Assembly (NCBI GenBank): GCA_037178855.1
Contig: JASJZC010000002.1
Location: 4,030,001 to 4,094,000 of the forward strand
Origin: Oscheius sp. JU75
Lineage: Eukaryota > Nematoda > Chromadorea > Rhabditida > Rhabditidae
DNA length: 64,000 bases
Direction of reading: 5' to 3'
Part shown: positions 11,332 to 23,403 of the stretch, piece by piece
How positions within the stretch are numbered: position 1 is the first letter of the stretch
Layout: each line of letters starts with the position of its first letter
Position numbers and translations under genes: made by a program
Notes under the pieces: model-generated
What the model saw: the letters and a program-made list of their open reading frames with translations, nothing else
Told to the model about the DNA's origin: nothing
Database searches by the model: none

Positions 11332-12240
11332 TTAATCGTTGGTCATATCACCTAGAGGCGCATCTCCGCCATCCATTGCAGCAGCTTCGGTGGTTTTGAC
11401 TTCGGGCTCGGGAGCATTTTCCGTCGACTCGTCCATGACTTCGTCTCCGGCAGCGACGGCAGTGGCAGATTCGGGACGATCGCCATCCTTCTCAATGGAG
11501 GCATCCAGATCGACTTCGGCCGGGTCCTCGTTGACATCTTCTTCATCATCGGCGAGCTGAAATTTTTTTTTGATTTAGTGGCCAAATAAGCAAGACTTAC
11601 TTCCTCCTCCTTGTCCTCTTCGTCCTGGAGTGGCATGAGATCGGCTTCGTCAATTTCCTCCTCTAAGACAGGAGGCTGTTCCTCCGCCTCGGCCTCGTTC
11701 CATCGGATGGGATATGTCGTCACGCGAATGTCGTCCGATTTGACCGTTCGCAAGAGTTTGTCGACGTCGGGCTTGGCCGGCGGATTCTCCTTCAGCTCCT
11801 CATCCGTGTACTCGTTCGATACCCACCAGCCGAGATTCAGAAACTCCTAGAAATTGCAATACAAAAAAAGGTTAAGAACAAACCCCTCCGTTGTAGGACA
11901 GCTTGAGGAGAAGAACGGAAACGCCGACGACATCTTGCTCGGGAATCTTCTCCGGATTGGGTGCGGGAGCCGTGAAGGTGAACTTGTGCTTGCCTTCAGG
12001 AGTCGGTCCGACAAGGGCTGAATCGAGATCCTGGTCAAACTGGCGCGATTCACCAGATCCGACGTAAACAAGCTTCCATTCGAGATCTGAAATAATATAA
12101 TAGAAGAATCTGAAATTGAAAGCTATACCGCCAGGAAGATGTTCGAAGACTTCGAAGGTGATTTCGAGATTGAAGTCGTCCGTGAAGCTGGAGGGATTTT
12201 TGAGGAAGTTGACGGCACATACGTTGACGCGGGAGCCCAT
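11332..12240 (-). CDS. asf-1: histone chaperone ASF1
   Basis: Exons 12129-12240, 11884-12086, 11601-11846 and 11332-11556 give 261 aa. The first ~155 residues follow the ASF1 core closely: MGSRVNVCAVNFLKNPSSF, DLEWKLVYVGSGES, VGPTPEGKHKFTF, PEQDVVGVSVLLL, EFLNLGWWVSNEYTDEEL, ENPPAKPD. ASF1 binds the H3-H4 dimer and hands it to other chaperones during replication-coupled and replication-independent nucleosome assembly. The C-terminal third is a highly acidic, low-complexity tail (Glu/Asp/Ala/Pro), as in yeast and invertebrate ASF1. Introns are 38-45 nt. It is divergent from the RPN5 gene, separated by about 470 bp. Confidence 0.96.
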
Positions 12241-12708
12241 TTTGTTAACTGAAGAAAAGAAACTGCATGAGAATGAATAATGAGAGAAGAAGCAGGTAAC
12301 CTTTACAGAAACTAAAAGATGAAACTATGTTTCCAAGTTTCTGTCGTTTTAAAACACATCTTTCAACAACTTGCGCAAGTAAGTGATGAAAAAAGCCAGA
12401 TCGGAGATGCGCAAAGGAAAAGATGATCAGTAAGAGATTCCGGAAGGCCGTTTTCCTTTTCGCGCCTTTTGCATTTTAAAGGACGAATAGCTCGGATCTC
12501 GCAACGAGATCACGGTAACCCGAAATTGCGGAGTAAGTCATCTTTTGAATTGCCTTTTCATATTTGTTGATTCCTTACTTCTTTGTTTCATTCTGTGCTT
12601 TTCCTTGTCTAATTGCGTGTACGGTACCGAATCGGTAAAGAGGACATAGAGTTGAATCTCAAAAAAGTCTCTCTTTTTGCTATTCAAACTATTCATGGAT
12701 TGTTTCAG
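12241..12708. promoter_or_regulatory. shared upstream region of asf-1 and rpn-5
   Basis: 468 bp between two divergent start codons with no credible coding sequence. It must hold the 5' control sequence of both genes or at least one of them. TTGTTTCAG abuts the rpn-5 ATG, a likely trans-splice acceptor. I see no specific factor site I would defend. Confidence 0.5.
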
Positions 12709-14463
12709 ATGGTCGACAACAAGAAGGCTGTTGCCGTCGAACCCATTAAATCCGGAGCTCCTTCTGATCAGGAAGCACTTGCTCATCTAGCTGCTCAGGT
12801 TTGTTCCCGTATTTTATTTGTTCAAGTCATTTTGCAGGTTGGAGATGGCCGCCTCTTTAAGATGGAAGTCGATTATGCCAGCCAGGTTGACGAGGCTCTA
12901 CCGAAGGCGGATGCCATCGCTAAGACGGGAAAAGTTGCTGAGGCCCTCGAATCGCTGTCCAATCTCGAGAAGCTGACTCGTCTTGGTTCCGACATGCGTA
13001 GCAATGCCAGAATTGTTCAGCACATGGTTCGTTTCCATTGCTTTCTCTATCTACTTCCATCTTTCAGGTAAAGCTCTGCTTCGATGGACAAAAATGGGAT
13101 CTGTTGAACGAGACCATCCTCTCTCTGTCCAAGAAGCGTCTGATCATCAAAATCGCCATCGCCAAGATGGTTCGCGATGCCTGCGATATGGTGGAGAAGA
13201 TGCCGTCCGAAGAACTCAAGATGAAGCTCATCGATACTCTGAGGACCGTAACTGCCGGAAAGGTAGAATTACGCTGCTTTAGTATAACTCTTTCATTTAT
13301 TCAGATCTACGTCGAGGTCGAGCGGGCCCGTCTCACCTCCAAAGTCGTCAAGAAGCTTGAGGCTGAAGGCAAACTCGACGAGGCTGCCACGATGCTGCTG
13401 GAGCTCCAGGTCGAGACGTACGGTTCGATGGAAACCCAGGAGAGAGTCGAGTTCCTGCTGGAGCAGATGCGCATGTCCGTGGCACGTAGCGACTTTGTCC
13501 GTGCCGGCATCATTTCGAAGAAAATCAGCACCAAGTTCTTTAACAGCGAGCTGATGCCCATCCAGGAGCTGAAGGTCAAATTCTACAGTCTGATGGTCAC
13601 CGTCGGACTTCAAGAGGCCAACTATCTCGACGTTTGTCGCTACTATCGGTTCGTTTTTTATTCCTTATGTCAACAATCCTCGTTTCAGAGCCATCTACGA
13701 TACTCCGAAGGTGCTAGCCGACAAGGACCACGCTAAAATGAATCTCCGCTGTGCTATTCTCTACTGCATTTTGGCCCAGCACTCGAATGAGCAGTGGGAT
13801 CTTCTGAACCGCATCGCCCAGATGAGAGATCTGGAGCAGATTCCTGAATACAAGGTTTCTTTACTTTCTTTTCCTACGAAGATTTCAATTCAGAACCTGA
13901 TCGAGCTGTTCATCAACCAAGAAATCATCACGTGGAAGAACACAATCGAGAAGAACTACGAGAAGATTCTCAAGAAAGGCACGATCACCTCGCCCGTTAC
14001 ATGTGTCTTCGGCGACAGCAAAGATCAGGATAAGCGGTGGAAGGACTTCCATCTTCGCGTGGCCGAGCACAACATGCGTATGATCGCCAAATACTATGTA
14101 CAGATCTCGTTTGATCGTCTCGCCGAGCTTCTCGATTTCAGTCTCGAGGTAGTCTTACATTCTCTAATCTTAAAAAATGACAAAAATAGGAAATGGAGTC
14201 CTTCCTGTGCAATATGATTGTGACGGCTGCGCTGCCTGACGCCAAGATTCATAGACCGAGTAGAATTGTTAATCTGAGAGCGAGAAAGGCGCCGATTGAT
14301 GAGCTGGACCAGTGGGCCAATAATGTACATAAGTTGACGGATACTCTCAACAAGGTAGGCCTTTTTCATGTTAAAATTGGTTGAAAATGTTCAGGTTTCT
14401 CACCTCATCCTAAAGGAGCAGATGGTGCATCGGAATCTGGATCTGACGGCTCCGGCCCATTAG
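12709..14463 (+). CDS. rpn-5: 26S proteasome non-ATPase subunit RPN5 (PSMD12)
   Basis: Eight exons (12709-12798, 12838-13026, 13068-13262, 13305-13648, 13689-13854, 13894-14148, 14190-14354, 14395-14463) give 490 aa, in line with the family's 440-490. Recognisable segments include VDYASQVDEALPKAD, GKVAEALESLSNLEK, the helical repeats around YVEVERARLTSKVVKKLEAE, YYRAIYDTP, HNMRMIAKYYVQISFDRLAELLD (PCI domain), and the C-terminal WANNVHKLTDTLNKVSHLILKEQMVH. RPN5 is a PCI-domain scaffold subunit of the 19S lid, cytosolic and nuclear. All seven introns are 35-42 nt. The ATG directly follows TTTCAG. Confidence 0.96.
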
Positions 14464-14752
14464 GAAGACGGATCATAAAGAGAATATCTACGGTTATGCT
14501 TTTTTCACCCCTTTGATGGCACAGGTTCCCTCTTTTATTCTCTTCCCCCTACTTGATTCCTGTATTTATTGTCAGTGCGAGGAATGAATCGACTGATAGA
14601 CACTCCTATCGAGACACTTTTTCACACCTCTCCTTTGACACGAGCCGCCGCAGTCCAAGTTAGGAAGTAGCTTGTAAAACACATAAACCCGCTATCTTTT
14701 GAGAGCAGCGCAGATAAACGCGGGTATAGTCGTCGTGTGGCCCAGCTCTCGG

Positions 14753-15582
14753 ATGGCACAGATCGAAATCCGTAAGTACCTTTTTGTCTCAACTGGACTT
14801 ATTTTCACAGGAAATGGCAAGGAAAATGAAATTCAGACAAGGAATCGAATCATCCAGAACCATTTGAAAGTGAGTGAATAAGATGGTACGAGAGACATGC
14901 AACATCTTATCATGCTAAAAAAAGATCGTCTGGCAATTTACAATTATTTTATGACAGTTCTGTGGCGCTAAATGGGAACGCTACAGAGTAGTTGTGGCAT
15001 TTTTCTTACACAAAGCTTACATAGAAACCGTTGTCTAAAACTTGAAAGTTTGATGTAGTCGGAGCCAAGGACAGGGCTAGGAGGAGTTCACAAACTCCAA
15101 ACAAGACATCTTGTTCTATTCCCGTCCCGTGCACCTGACTCCACAAGATAGTTCCCCAAAAAACATTTGGCACCGTATCAGACGACGGCGTCATGACCGA
15201 CCAGCGACTAACGACTGAATAGGCTGTTCCGTTCTGGATGCAGGGACCGCATTGCAGAAAAGCTGCTCGTTTTATGACCCGGCGATTAGTCTTACAACTT
15301 TCGGAAGACACTTTTCATGACAAAACTGACATCAGACTACCATCGTTATTTTCTCCAGCCAATCGTATTCACCTTTTGCAGATGTAGACATAGCTGGAGC
15401 AGACGACGACGGTAGCCGGATTCTGTTTGTCGAAGACGAGGCTTTCAGGACCGAGACAACTGCATTGTGCTCAAGATTGACACGCATATGAAGAGAGACG
15501 AAGTCTCTCCCTTCGGATTCCACTTTGAGATTGACAAGAAGAAGTACGAGCAGAGAAAGAAGCAGCTCCGGAGGGAAAGTGA
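14753..15582 (+). pseudogene. possible short gene with a frame break
   Basis: A start near 14753 (MAQIEIR) splices to about 14811 (NGKENEIQTRNRIIQNHLK). After about 480 bases an open stretch at about 15345-15450 reads SYSPFADVDIAGADDDGSRI and then, one frame over, DRDNCIVLKIDTHMKRDE continuing through a Lys/Arg-rich end at about 15580 followed by GTGAGT. The second and third pieces read well as protein but cannot be joined by an intron of plausible length. Either there is a one-base frameshift near 15450 (mutation or assembly error), or the model is wrong. No family recognised. Confidence 0.3.
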
Positions 15583-15910
15583 GTGATTTTGGAGAGATAA
15601 GGCACTTAATGAGCGGTAATGAATGATTGACTATAGTCGCCGTTGGGCGAGTGTCTCCTGTTCAGAGCTTTTTCTTAACCTTACTGCTTACTGAAATACG
15701 GACTATGTATTCTCTAGATCAAGATATTTTCGCTGCAAAAATAGTAATGGTTTATCAGACAAGTGAGATATAAGGACAGAGAATCTACGTCGCAACCAGA
15801 ACGTGGCGTTGTTCAGACGTCAGAACGGGATGGCTATTGATAGATGCACAGTCTAGCATTGGATATCAGTTTTGAACGTTCAGACTTTACGTTCGTACGT
15901 TTGCAATTAT

Positions 15911-15964
15911 GCTCTGCAGTACAGGAATCAGTCTTATGTAAGACTGATTCCTGTACTGCAGAGC
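15911..15964. repeat. perfect palindrome, 26-bp arms, 2-nt spacer
   Basis: Left arm begins GCTCTGCAGTACAGGAATCA; the right arm is its exact reverse complement after the dinucleotide TG. Intergenic, about 100 bp upstream of the K2P channel start. No target duplication or longer element is evident. Confidence 0.95.
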
Positions 15965-16062
15965 AATGTAGTCCACTTGACCGACTAGACACAAGTTAGA
16001 CGTCTGTATGTCTGTAAGTAAGACCCAATCTGCTCCACTGCTTTGGTGAAATTTCGGAGAAA

Positions 16063-18595
16063 ATGACTCTTGTGCCGATCTCTGTTTCCAACAGTCACTC
16101 CTGTTTAAGCAGCCGATTCATTCCAGAAGTCTTCAAATGGCTCAGCTGGATAGCCTACTATCATCACAAGTTCGGAATTCGGCATCTGTTCCTCGTCCTC
16201 TTACTCGTCGGCTACGTCTTTGCCGGCGGCGGAATATTCCTTGCTCTAGAAGCCCCAAATGAAATGAAGGTCAGTTCTCTCTTATCTTCTGGCCATAAAA
16301 TATATTTTTGTGTTCACCCCGGACACTTTCGAAGATTCTGGTTGTAAATTCCCTACGCATCGATTTTCAGGATCTCACCGATACCATAATGCGAATGAAC
16401 AGAATTTTTACGGAGGAGGCGAACGACGTGATCAATATTACACTGACATATACGGGAGAAATCAGAGAGTCCAAACTGAGGCGAACACTCAAAGTAAGCA
16501 TAGGCAGTGAAATATACATACAGAGAGATTACAGGCATATTATAAGGATTTGTTGGATGCCGAGGGACGGTTTCACGGAAGCACTTGGCACAAGGCCGAA
16601 AATCTGGACATGAACCTAATGTGGTACTACTCCAGTTCCACCTTCTACTGTATGACTCTCTTCACCACTATTGGATACGGTAAGTGTGTGAAATTTAAAG
16701 TTTGAAGATAGAAAAGACAAAAGAGAAATTATTTCAGGAACAATAGCTCCACAAACTGTAGCCGGTCGAGTAGTCTCCATAATCTACGCAAGTATCGGAA
16801 TTCCTCTCATGCTGGTAGTTTTGGGTGACATTGGGGAAGGATTCCAGAATGTTCTCACCAAGAGCTACATTTTTTTCCTGCTGAAGTACAGGTAAACTGA
16901 TTGGAAATCAAAGATACTTCTCCCAGAAAGCTGAGGAAGTTACCAGACCTCGAGGAGGAAGACCTCGAAGAGATTGTGCTTCCTGTCTGGATTGCACTGC
17001 CTATTGTGGCCTTGTATCTCGGTCTCTGTACTCTCTTTATATGGATGTTCGATCACAGTGAAGGAAAAATGCCAGGTAAAACAAAACTAATATGATTTGA
17101 ACAGAAGTGAACAGGAATCGACGCGGCCAGCGCATTCTACTTCACATTCATCTCTCTGACAACCATCGGACTGGGAGATGTCATGCCCTACAACATCCAG
17201 TACTCTCCAGTCTTGGCCTCAGTCTTTCTTCTCGGATTGGCTCTGATCAGTATCGTCAACACTTCCATCTACGCCCAGTGCTACGATGGCTTTTTCAACT
17301 TCATGGAACTGCTGGAGAACAAGTTGGAACAGATCCATCGGGCTACACACAAGCCGCATGGACACAAAGTTTTCCAGGTGAGAGAGATCAAAAAGGAATG
17401 AACAGATACCTTGTGACTTGACAATCCTCTCACGAAACATGTTTCTTCCTCTTTGAACCGAATTGTTAAGCCCCTCCCACAGGTTAATCTGCCTTTCTCG
17501 GTGCGAATACTTCCACCCTACAGAGTCTCTTCTGCCACGGCAAGACGACAATTTTAGGACCTTGAGCCGTGTATATTGCTTCTGGCTTGCTCATTTCCAC
17601 ACCTCGGGAACAAGATGAGGACAGACGGCATTTTGAGGAGAGTCGCGCAAACAAACGGCGATGTTCCGAAATCGGGAGGAGGAGGAAAGAAAGTCACCGT
17701 GAGTATTTTGTTCATTACTCTTGTCAAAGTCAGTGTTGACACCATCTCACTGACCCTTTTCAATCTTTCCACGTTATTGAACTCTTTCAGTATTCTGCTG
17801 TTGTGAGGAAGAGAACTATTTCCTACTCTGGTGAACAACAAGACGACGGCAAAGCGAAGGCGAGTGGCAGAATGAGAGCTCCGACTCTCGGAGCCTTGGG
17901 AGGTCGTGACTTGGCCAAGTTCAGGTGCTTTTTTTCATAGAATTAAAGGAAACTAATGTTTAGAAAGCAAAGACAAGAAAGAACCGCCCGTCGCAATTCG
18001 GACGCCTCCAAATCTGCTGGAAAGGCTGTGGTCAGAAGAGGCAGTGATGTCACGGCTCCCACGACACCAATTCAATTCGACGAGTGGAAAAAGCTCGGAA
18101 CTGAGAAGAAGGAGACAAAGACAGAAACTACTATCATAATTCCTGAAGCCACATCAGGAGCTTCAGAAACCATTAAGGTCAAGGATCCGTTCGATCTGTC
18201 TGATTTGTACCAGGATCCAGTTATTCAGGTATCTATGAACAAAATTTTTGTACTCCGAACCTTTTCAGGACCCGGTTATTGTGGTAACCGAAGATGAGAC
18301 GCTGCCTGTAGAGTCAGTTGCGGAGCCAGAAGAAGCAGAAGAACCGGCTGAAGAAGAGGAAGAAGACGAAGAAGAGCCTCCAGCCGATCGACCGGCTCCT
18401 CTGATCACTCTTCCTCCGCCAGGAGAAAATCAATCGGACGATGACGACGAAGACGATGACGATGATGACTGGGTACCTCCAAACTCGAAATTCGCCAACA
18501 TGGGCAAAAGGACTTCTGTCTTTGTGGCGCGAGGACAATTGGATGATTGTGATGACGAGGACGGAGAAGGACCGAGTGTCGAGTACATTCCATAA
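16063..18595 (+). CDS. two-pore-domain potassium channel (TWK type)
   Basis: Ten exons (16063-16269, 16371-16493, 16535-16679, 16738-16891, 16927-17075, 17115-17377, 17558-17698, 17791-17924, 17964-18228, 18269-18595) give 635 aa. The plan is TM1 (HLFLVLLLVGYVFAGGG), an extracellular loop with an NIT glycosylation site, pore 1 with selectivity filter TTIGYG, TM2 (VSIIYASIGIPLMLVVLGD), TM3 (IALPIVALYLGLCTLFIWM), pore 2 with TTIGLGDVMP, and TM4. Nematodes have dozens of such leak K+ channels. After TM4 the predicted cytoplasmic tail is about 300 residues, Ser/Thr/Lys-rich then strongly acidic. Joining the tail relies on the 17377/17558 splice, which keeps frame. If not spliced, the channel ends soon after at VREIKKE and the tail would be a separate gene. 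Pore subunit call is firm. Confidence 0.9.
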
Positions 18596-18722
18596 CATAC
18601 AAATATGTTTGCTTTAACAACTGTGGTAGAAATAAAAGATCTACGATCAACTCATTTCGGTTTCACGACGCGCGTTCATCTGTGTCTTAGCAACTAAGAC
18701 GAGGTCGTCTCTCTGCGACTGA

Positions 18723-19270
18723 ATGAACGAGCCATCCACCTCCCACGAATTCAAGCGCTATATTTGGGAAGACTTTTCGGTTAGACGAGCCAGGAACAGG
18801 GTCAAGGCTGAACAGGACTATCAGGAATGGCTCAATGCACCAGGTTATTCAGTTTTTAAGTTATAGACAATCACCTTTTGTCACATTTGTTTTCTGTAAA
18901 GTCTGTATCTGGTTTGTAAGCCTGCTCGTGATTGAGCGCTTTGTCGGTTTCCCTACTTTTCAGTTAGGTCCCCATTTTAGAAGCGGAAGGAGAACCTCAC
19001 TTGACTTACATCATTGGGCCTGGAGAAGTTGAACACCAGTTACGAAACCAGGCTAGTCATGGAAAGGGAGAAACCACGACTCGGACAAAAGACTTGAAGC
19101 CCAAAGCAAAACCGAAGAAAAAAGAACCCTATATGGCTCCGAAGGAGAGAGAGCGAGAACAGGTTTGTAATTAATAAATCCTATGGGGAGTGTTTCATAT
19201 TAAGGGACCGTGGCCGGATGAGTTCCCGAGCGACTATGAAATACTTCATGTCCGGAGCACTTACGTCTAG
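18723..19270 (+). CDS. small charged protein, unknown
   Basis: Exons 18723-18843, 18981-19162 and 19205-19270 give 122 aa. It begins MNEPSTSHEFKRYIWEDF and has a Lys-rich centre (KPKAKPKKKEP) and C-terminus GPWPDEFPSDYEILHV. No signal peptide or membrane segment, so probably intracellular. No domain recognised. It starts only 128 bp after the K2P channel stop on the same strand, a spacing compatible with a nematode operon, though this is inference. Confidence 0.55.
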
Positions 19271-20001
19271 AAAGATCTTAGACTTTTTCTGTACACAGGT
19301 TTCATAAAATAGTAATGGTTTGAGGATCTTATTTCACAAGAGAGAGACTTTGCATCAGAAGAGGGCGTTGGGATAATGGGAAAGAAATTCAGCGACGATG
19401 ATGCTGATGCAAACTTTGTCAGTGCTCCAGCTGTTTCCAGACCAGTAGTTACCGAATATTTTTGTTTTGGCTTTGTTAGACAAAACAGCCAGATTTCTAA
19501 TACACCATTTGCACATAAACTGAGCCTCTCAATCCAATTATACTTATAATATATGGGACCCATTGAATTCTATTACTGATGTTTGCTCAACATCATTACT
19601 AACTGTTTTCTTCTCGAAACGAAGGCCATACGATTCGTGGGAGTATCGTTCACAGAAATCGTCAGTCGAGTCTCGTTTTAAACTGTTCCCATTTTTGGGA
19701 GTTTAATCTGAGGGGGATCAGAGGAGGACATTTCATTTCTGCGATCATTCCACCTCAAACCTTGCCTTGTCTTCCCTTATTTTCCAAAAATTGTGACCTT
19801 TTGACTCTCGAAATTTATAAACAAAGGGTGCTTGAATACGTGATTACGTACCGCGTGGGGTCCGACCATATTAGGCAGGCGAGATAGAGGTTCAAACACT
19901 CTCCGGCGACGCCACCGATTTGCTTGTTTATCGAGTGTCTTCGAGACTCTTTTCTTGTCTTTTCTGTTTAACTTTTTCAACAAAAATGACATTTCAGCGC
20001 C
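19271..20001. other. intergenic, nothing recognised
   Basis: No open frame with domain resemblance. The last ten bases before the transporter start contain ATTTCAG, a likely trans-splice or 5'-UTR acceptor. Confidence 0.5.
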
Positions 20002-23000
20002 ATGATTATGGCCAACGACAACGAAAAGGGAATCATACCAGCCGATCCGTCGGTCGGAGCAGTTCCCGCAGCTTCTGGAACTGTTCTGTCCACGGAAACA
20101 GTGATTTCCAGTCCGAAGGGAAACGAGTCACAACCTCTTCTTCCCGAGAAAGATGCGGCTCGTCTTCTGAATCCGTCTACCTTAAAGCAGCCAAAAGTGA
20201 GTATATAACAAAATTAAAAGAATGGCACGACTGCGCATTTCTAGAATCGAAAAGACCAATCTAATTAATCCAGAGTGTTCCACCCTCTTAATTCTGCCAC
20301 AGCAAGAGTTCATATCCGAAGCTACTATTTTCATTGCCCGTCTCTTCTTTAATCAGATCTGAACTCTCATTTCCGTCCCGCGCATCATTCTCCCCCAAAA
20401 ACAAACTTTCTACGTGCTATCAAATAGATTTTTTTGAAGGCAGTGGATGACCGCCGGCAGTCAGCTGCTGTCCATTTCATCTCCCGGCTTGCCTTCCTCC
20501 GTCACACTTTTACGACCGGCCACACGAATTAGAAAAAGAGCCAAACGCGGTAGTCTGGCAGCGCGTAATCCGCTTGTCAAACACGGTTCGCATAAGTAGA
20601 TCTTATCAGAGGTTGATTGACAGCTCTGTTTGTCCAGGTAGCCAGATCGTAAATATGTCGTTGGCTCTGAAGAAGTGCGAGTAGAGGACGTGTTGTTTTG
20701 TCTCTGAATCTTCCTCCTTTTTCTGTTTTCCCCCGCTCTCAGAAAGAGAATTAATGGATCGCTAGAAAACAGCCATCAGTCAGTACTGGATGGCCCCATC
20801 CGTCTTATTTTTTCTCAGTCTGAGCAACAAGATTGATTTCGAGAGATGGTCACAAAAACAGATACTTCAGAATTTCCACGACAACATTCTGTGTGCAAGA
20901 GATGAAATTCGATAGTCTAGAGGGTCCCGTAAACATTTGTTCTCAATTATGTTTTCCGCTGCAATTATAGTTGCGTGTTCTACTTTTTAGTCTGTGCCCT
21001 GTCCATCTATCACTATTGACCTTGTCCCCGCATCATTTTCTCGCTCCCACTCAATATAATTGCTTTTGTGTGCTGATCTTCTTCCACTCTTTATGTGATC
21101 GCTCCACGTGCCGCCAGCCAGTGGCACAAACAGACAAATGTTGGCATCCCGGGGGAGCATCAGCTTTCCTTCCTTTGTTGTCTTCGTTTACTCGTGAGGT
21201 GCCAACCCTTCTTCTTAACATGCTCCTCACAAGAAGAGCTCTCTTATCGACCATAATCGCCTCATAAGTCCTCACATTTACACTCCCCAGACTGCGGCCA
21301 ATGGGACCTTTTTGGACCGAGAGCACTGGATTCAATATTTTGCTACTCTGGTTCTTTTTTTTCTGATTCAAACTTTTCTATACCTGATACATATACTGTT
21401 TTGTGTATACGTTCCTGAAAAGCATCAAAATCTGTCTTGACCTGCCAGCTATTTTTCTCAGAAAACACAAAGTTCGGTAGACTCTTTGAATATCCAGAGT
21501 CACTCTCTAATAGATCTGGTTGGCTGCATATCTTTATAATCATGGGCCTCTCGATCGTTCCCAAGATATCCCGCTATTCACTTAAACAGTCCTGAGAACT
21601 CAAAATTCTCGCCTAACTATCTATTCTGTTTGACTTTGACCCCACGTGAATTCTTCAAATGACGTTTTGTTTGTCTGTAGCTGATCTCCTCGAACAGTGT
21701 TGACCCTTCCTCATTCTTTATTTCCTCCTTCTCTTTAAAAAAAAACATGCTCTAACCTTGACAGTATGGGACAACTAGACCAAGAACAGAGTGTTCCGCT
21801 TCGTGGAGAAGTGAAAGTGATACCTAATGTGAGTAATAGAGAGTATTTTCCTTGGAACTAATGAGTTTCTTTTCAGGGAAAGTTCACTGGTGTTCTGGTG
21901 TTTTCCGTCTTCGTGGTGACACTCGCCTCCTTCCAATTCGGATACCATATCGGTTGTATCAATGCTCCTCAAGCTGTGAGTTTTATTATCAAAACTAACT
22001 GAATCCCTTCAGCTCGTTGTTAGCTGGCTGGTTCAGTCTCACGAATATCTTACCGGAACCATTCTCACCAAGGAACAGGCCGATTTCTACTGGTCGGTGG
22101 CTGTTGCTGTCTTCCCTCTAGGAGGAATGTTCGGAGCCTTGGCATCCGGATGGCTCGGAGACAGAGTCGGTCGTCGTAATGGTCTCTGGTACAATAATCT
22201 CTTGGCCTTCGCCGCTGCCGCCTTTCTCAGTCTGGCCAAATCGGCGAACGTCTGGCCCATGCTCATCATCGGACGTCTCCTCATCGGTTTCAACTGCGGT
22301 CTGACCACAGGACTTGTTCCGATGTACGTGACTGAAGTCTCCCCGATCAATCTTCGTGGAACCCTGGGATCCGTTCATCAGTTCATGGTCACCGTTGCCA
22401 TTCTCGTCTCTCAAGTCCTCGGACTCCCTGGTCTGCTCGGAACTGCCGACTACTGGCCCTTCATCTTTGCCTTCACCGTCGTTCCGGCTGCCATCCAAAC
22501 CGTCACCCTCTGGCTCTGTCCCGAGTCACCCAAGTACTCGATCGCTGTCAAAAACGACCACGAACGTGCCGAGCGGGATCTCAAGCGTCTTCGCGGAGTC
22601 GACGACGTGTCCATCGAGTTGGATGTGATGAAGGAACAGGTCGCTGCCGCTGCCGCTGTCGAGAAACCTACGATGTCCTCGATGTTCAAGGCGCCTCTTC
22701 TCTGGCCCATGATCATCGCCATCATGATGATGCTCTCCCAACAGTTGTCCGGTATCAACGTGGCTATGTTCTACTCAACTACCATCTTCCGCGGAGCTGG
22801 GCTGGACGCTACCGAAGCCACTTATGCCACGATCGCTATGGGAACTATCAATGTCTTGATGACTCTCGTCTCCATTTGGCTCGTCGACCATCCCAAGTTC
22901 GGACGTCGTTCTCTCCATATCGGTGGAATGGTCGGCATGTTCTTCTCGACTATTGCTCTGGTTATTGTCCTGACTCTTCAACTTAACGGAACCCAATGGG

Positions 23001-23403
23001 CTTCGTATGCTGCTATCCTCTTTGTTCTTCTCTTCGTCATCGGCTTCGCTGTAGGACCTGGTCGGTTTTATATCCTCACTGAAAATGATCAAATTCTAGG
23101 ACCCATTCCCTGGTTCTTCGTCTCGGAGATCTTCCCTTCGTCTGCTGTTGGAAACGCTACCTCGATTGCTTGCATGGTCAACTGGACTGCTAACTTGCTC
23201 GTCGGACTTCTCTTCCTTCCCATCAACGTAGTTTTTTTATCTTAAACACCACCTAATTCTATTTGCAGAACATGATCCACCAGTTCTCGTTCCTCATCTT
23301 CACCGGATTCCTTGGCTTTTTCATCTTCTTCACCTGGAAATACGTCCCCGAGACCAAAGGAAAAACGGTCGAGGAGGTCACCGCCGGCTTCGAGAAACGA
23401 TAG
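20002..23403 (+). CDS. facilitative glucose transporter (SLC2/GLUT family)
   Basis: Shared exons are 21877-21975, 22013-23060, 23100-23227 and 23269-23403. Two alternative first exons both end in phase 0 at the GKFTGV exon: 20002-20196 (long form, 534 aa, N-terminal tail with [12 protein letters not shown]) and 21766-21828 (short form, 490 aa, [13 protein letters not shown]). The first exon A cannot be joined to exon B in frame, so they are true alternatives. Family marks: [14 protein letters not shown] in TM1, GRRNGL after TM2, [42 protein letters not shown] in TM7, [20 protein letters not shown] in TM10, [10 protein letters not shown] and PETKG at the C-terminus. QLSG-IN in TM7 and the PETKG end fit glucose-transporting members such as C. 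elegans FGT-1. Twelve helices in the plasma membrane. AATAAA near 23503. Confidence 0.95.
20197..21765 (+). other. long intron and probable internal promoter of the glucose transporter
   Basis: 1.57 kb between alternative first exons, far longer than other introns. No coding sequence recognised. As the short isoform starts at its 3' end, it probably carries a second promoter. GACAG stands one base before the short-form ATG. Confidence 0.5.

Noticed and set aside
20002-21828. Splicing of GLUT first exon A into exon B
   Set aside because: The junction is out of frame and hits a stop; A fits only the next downstream exon.
22087-23092. Long minus-strand frames within the glucose transporter exon
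   Set aside because: Antisense shadows of a strongly conserved transporter-coding exon with skewed third positions.
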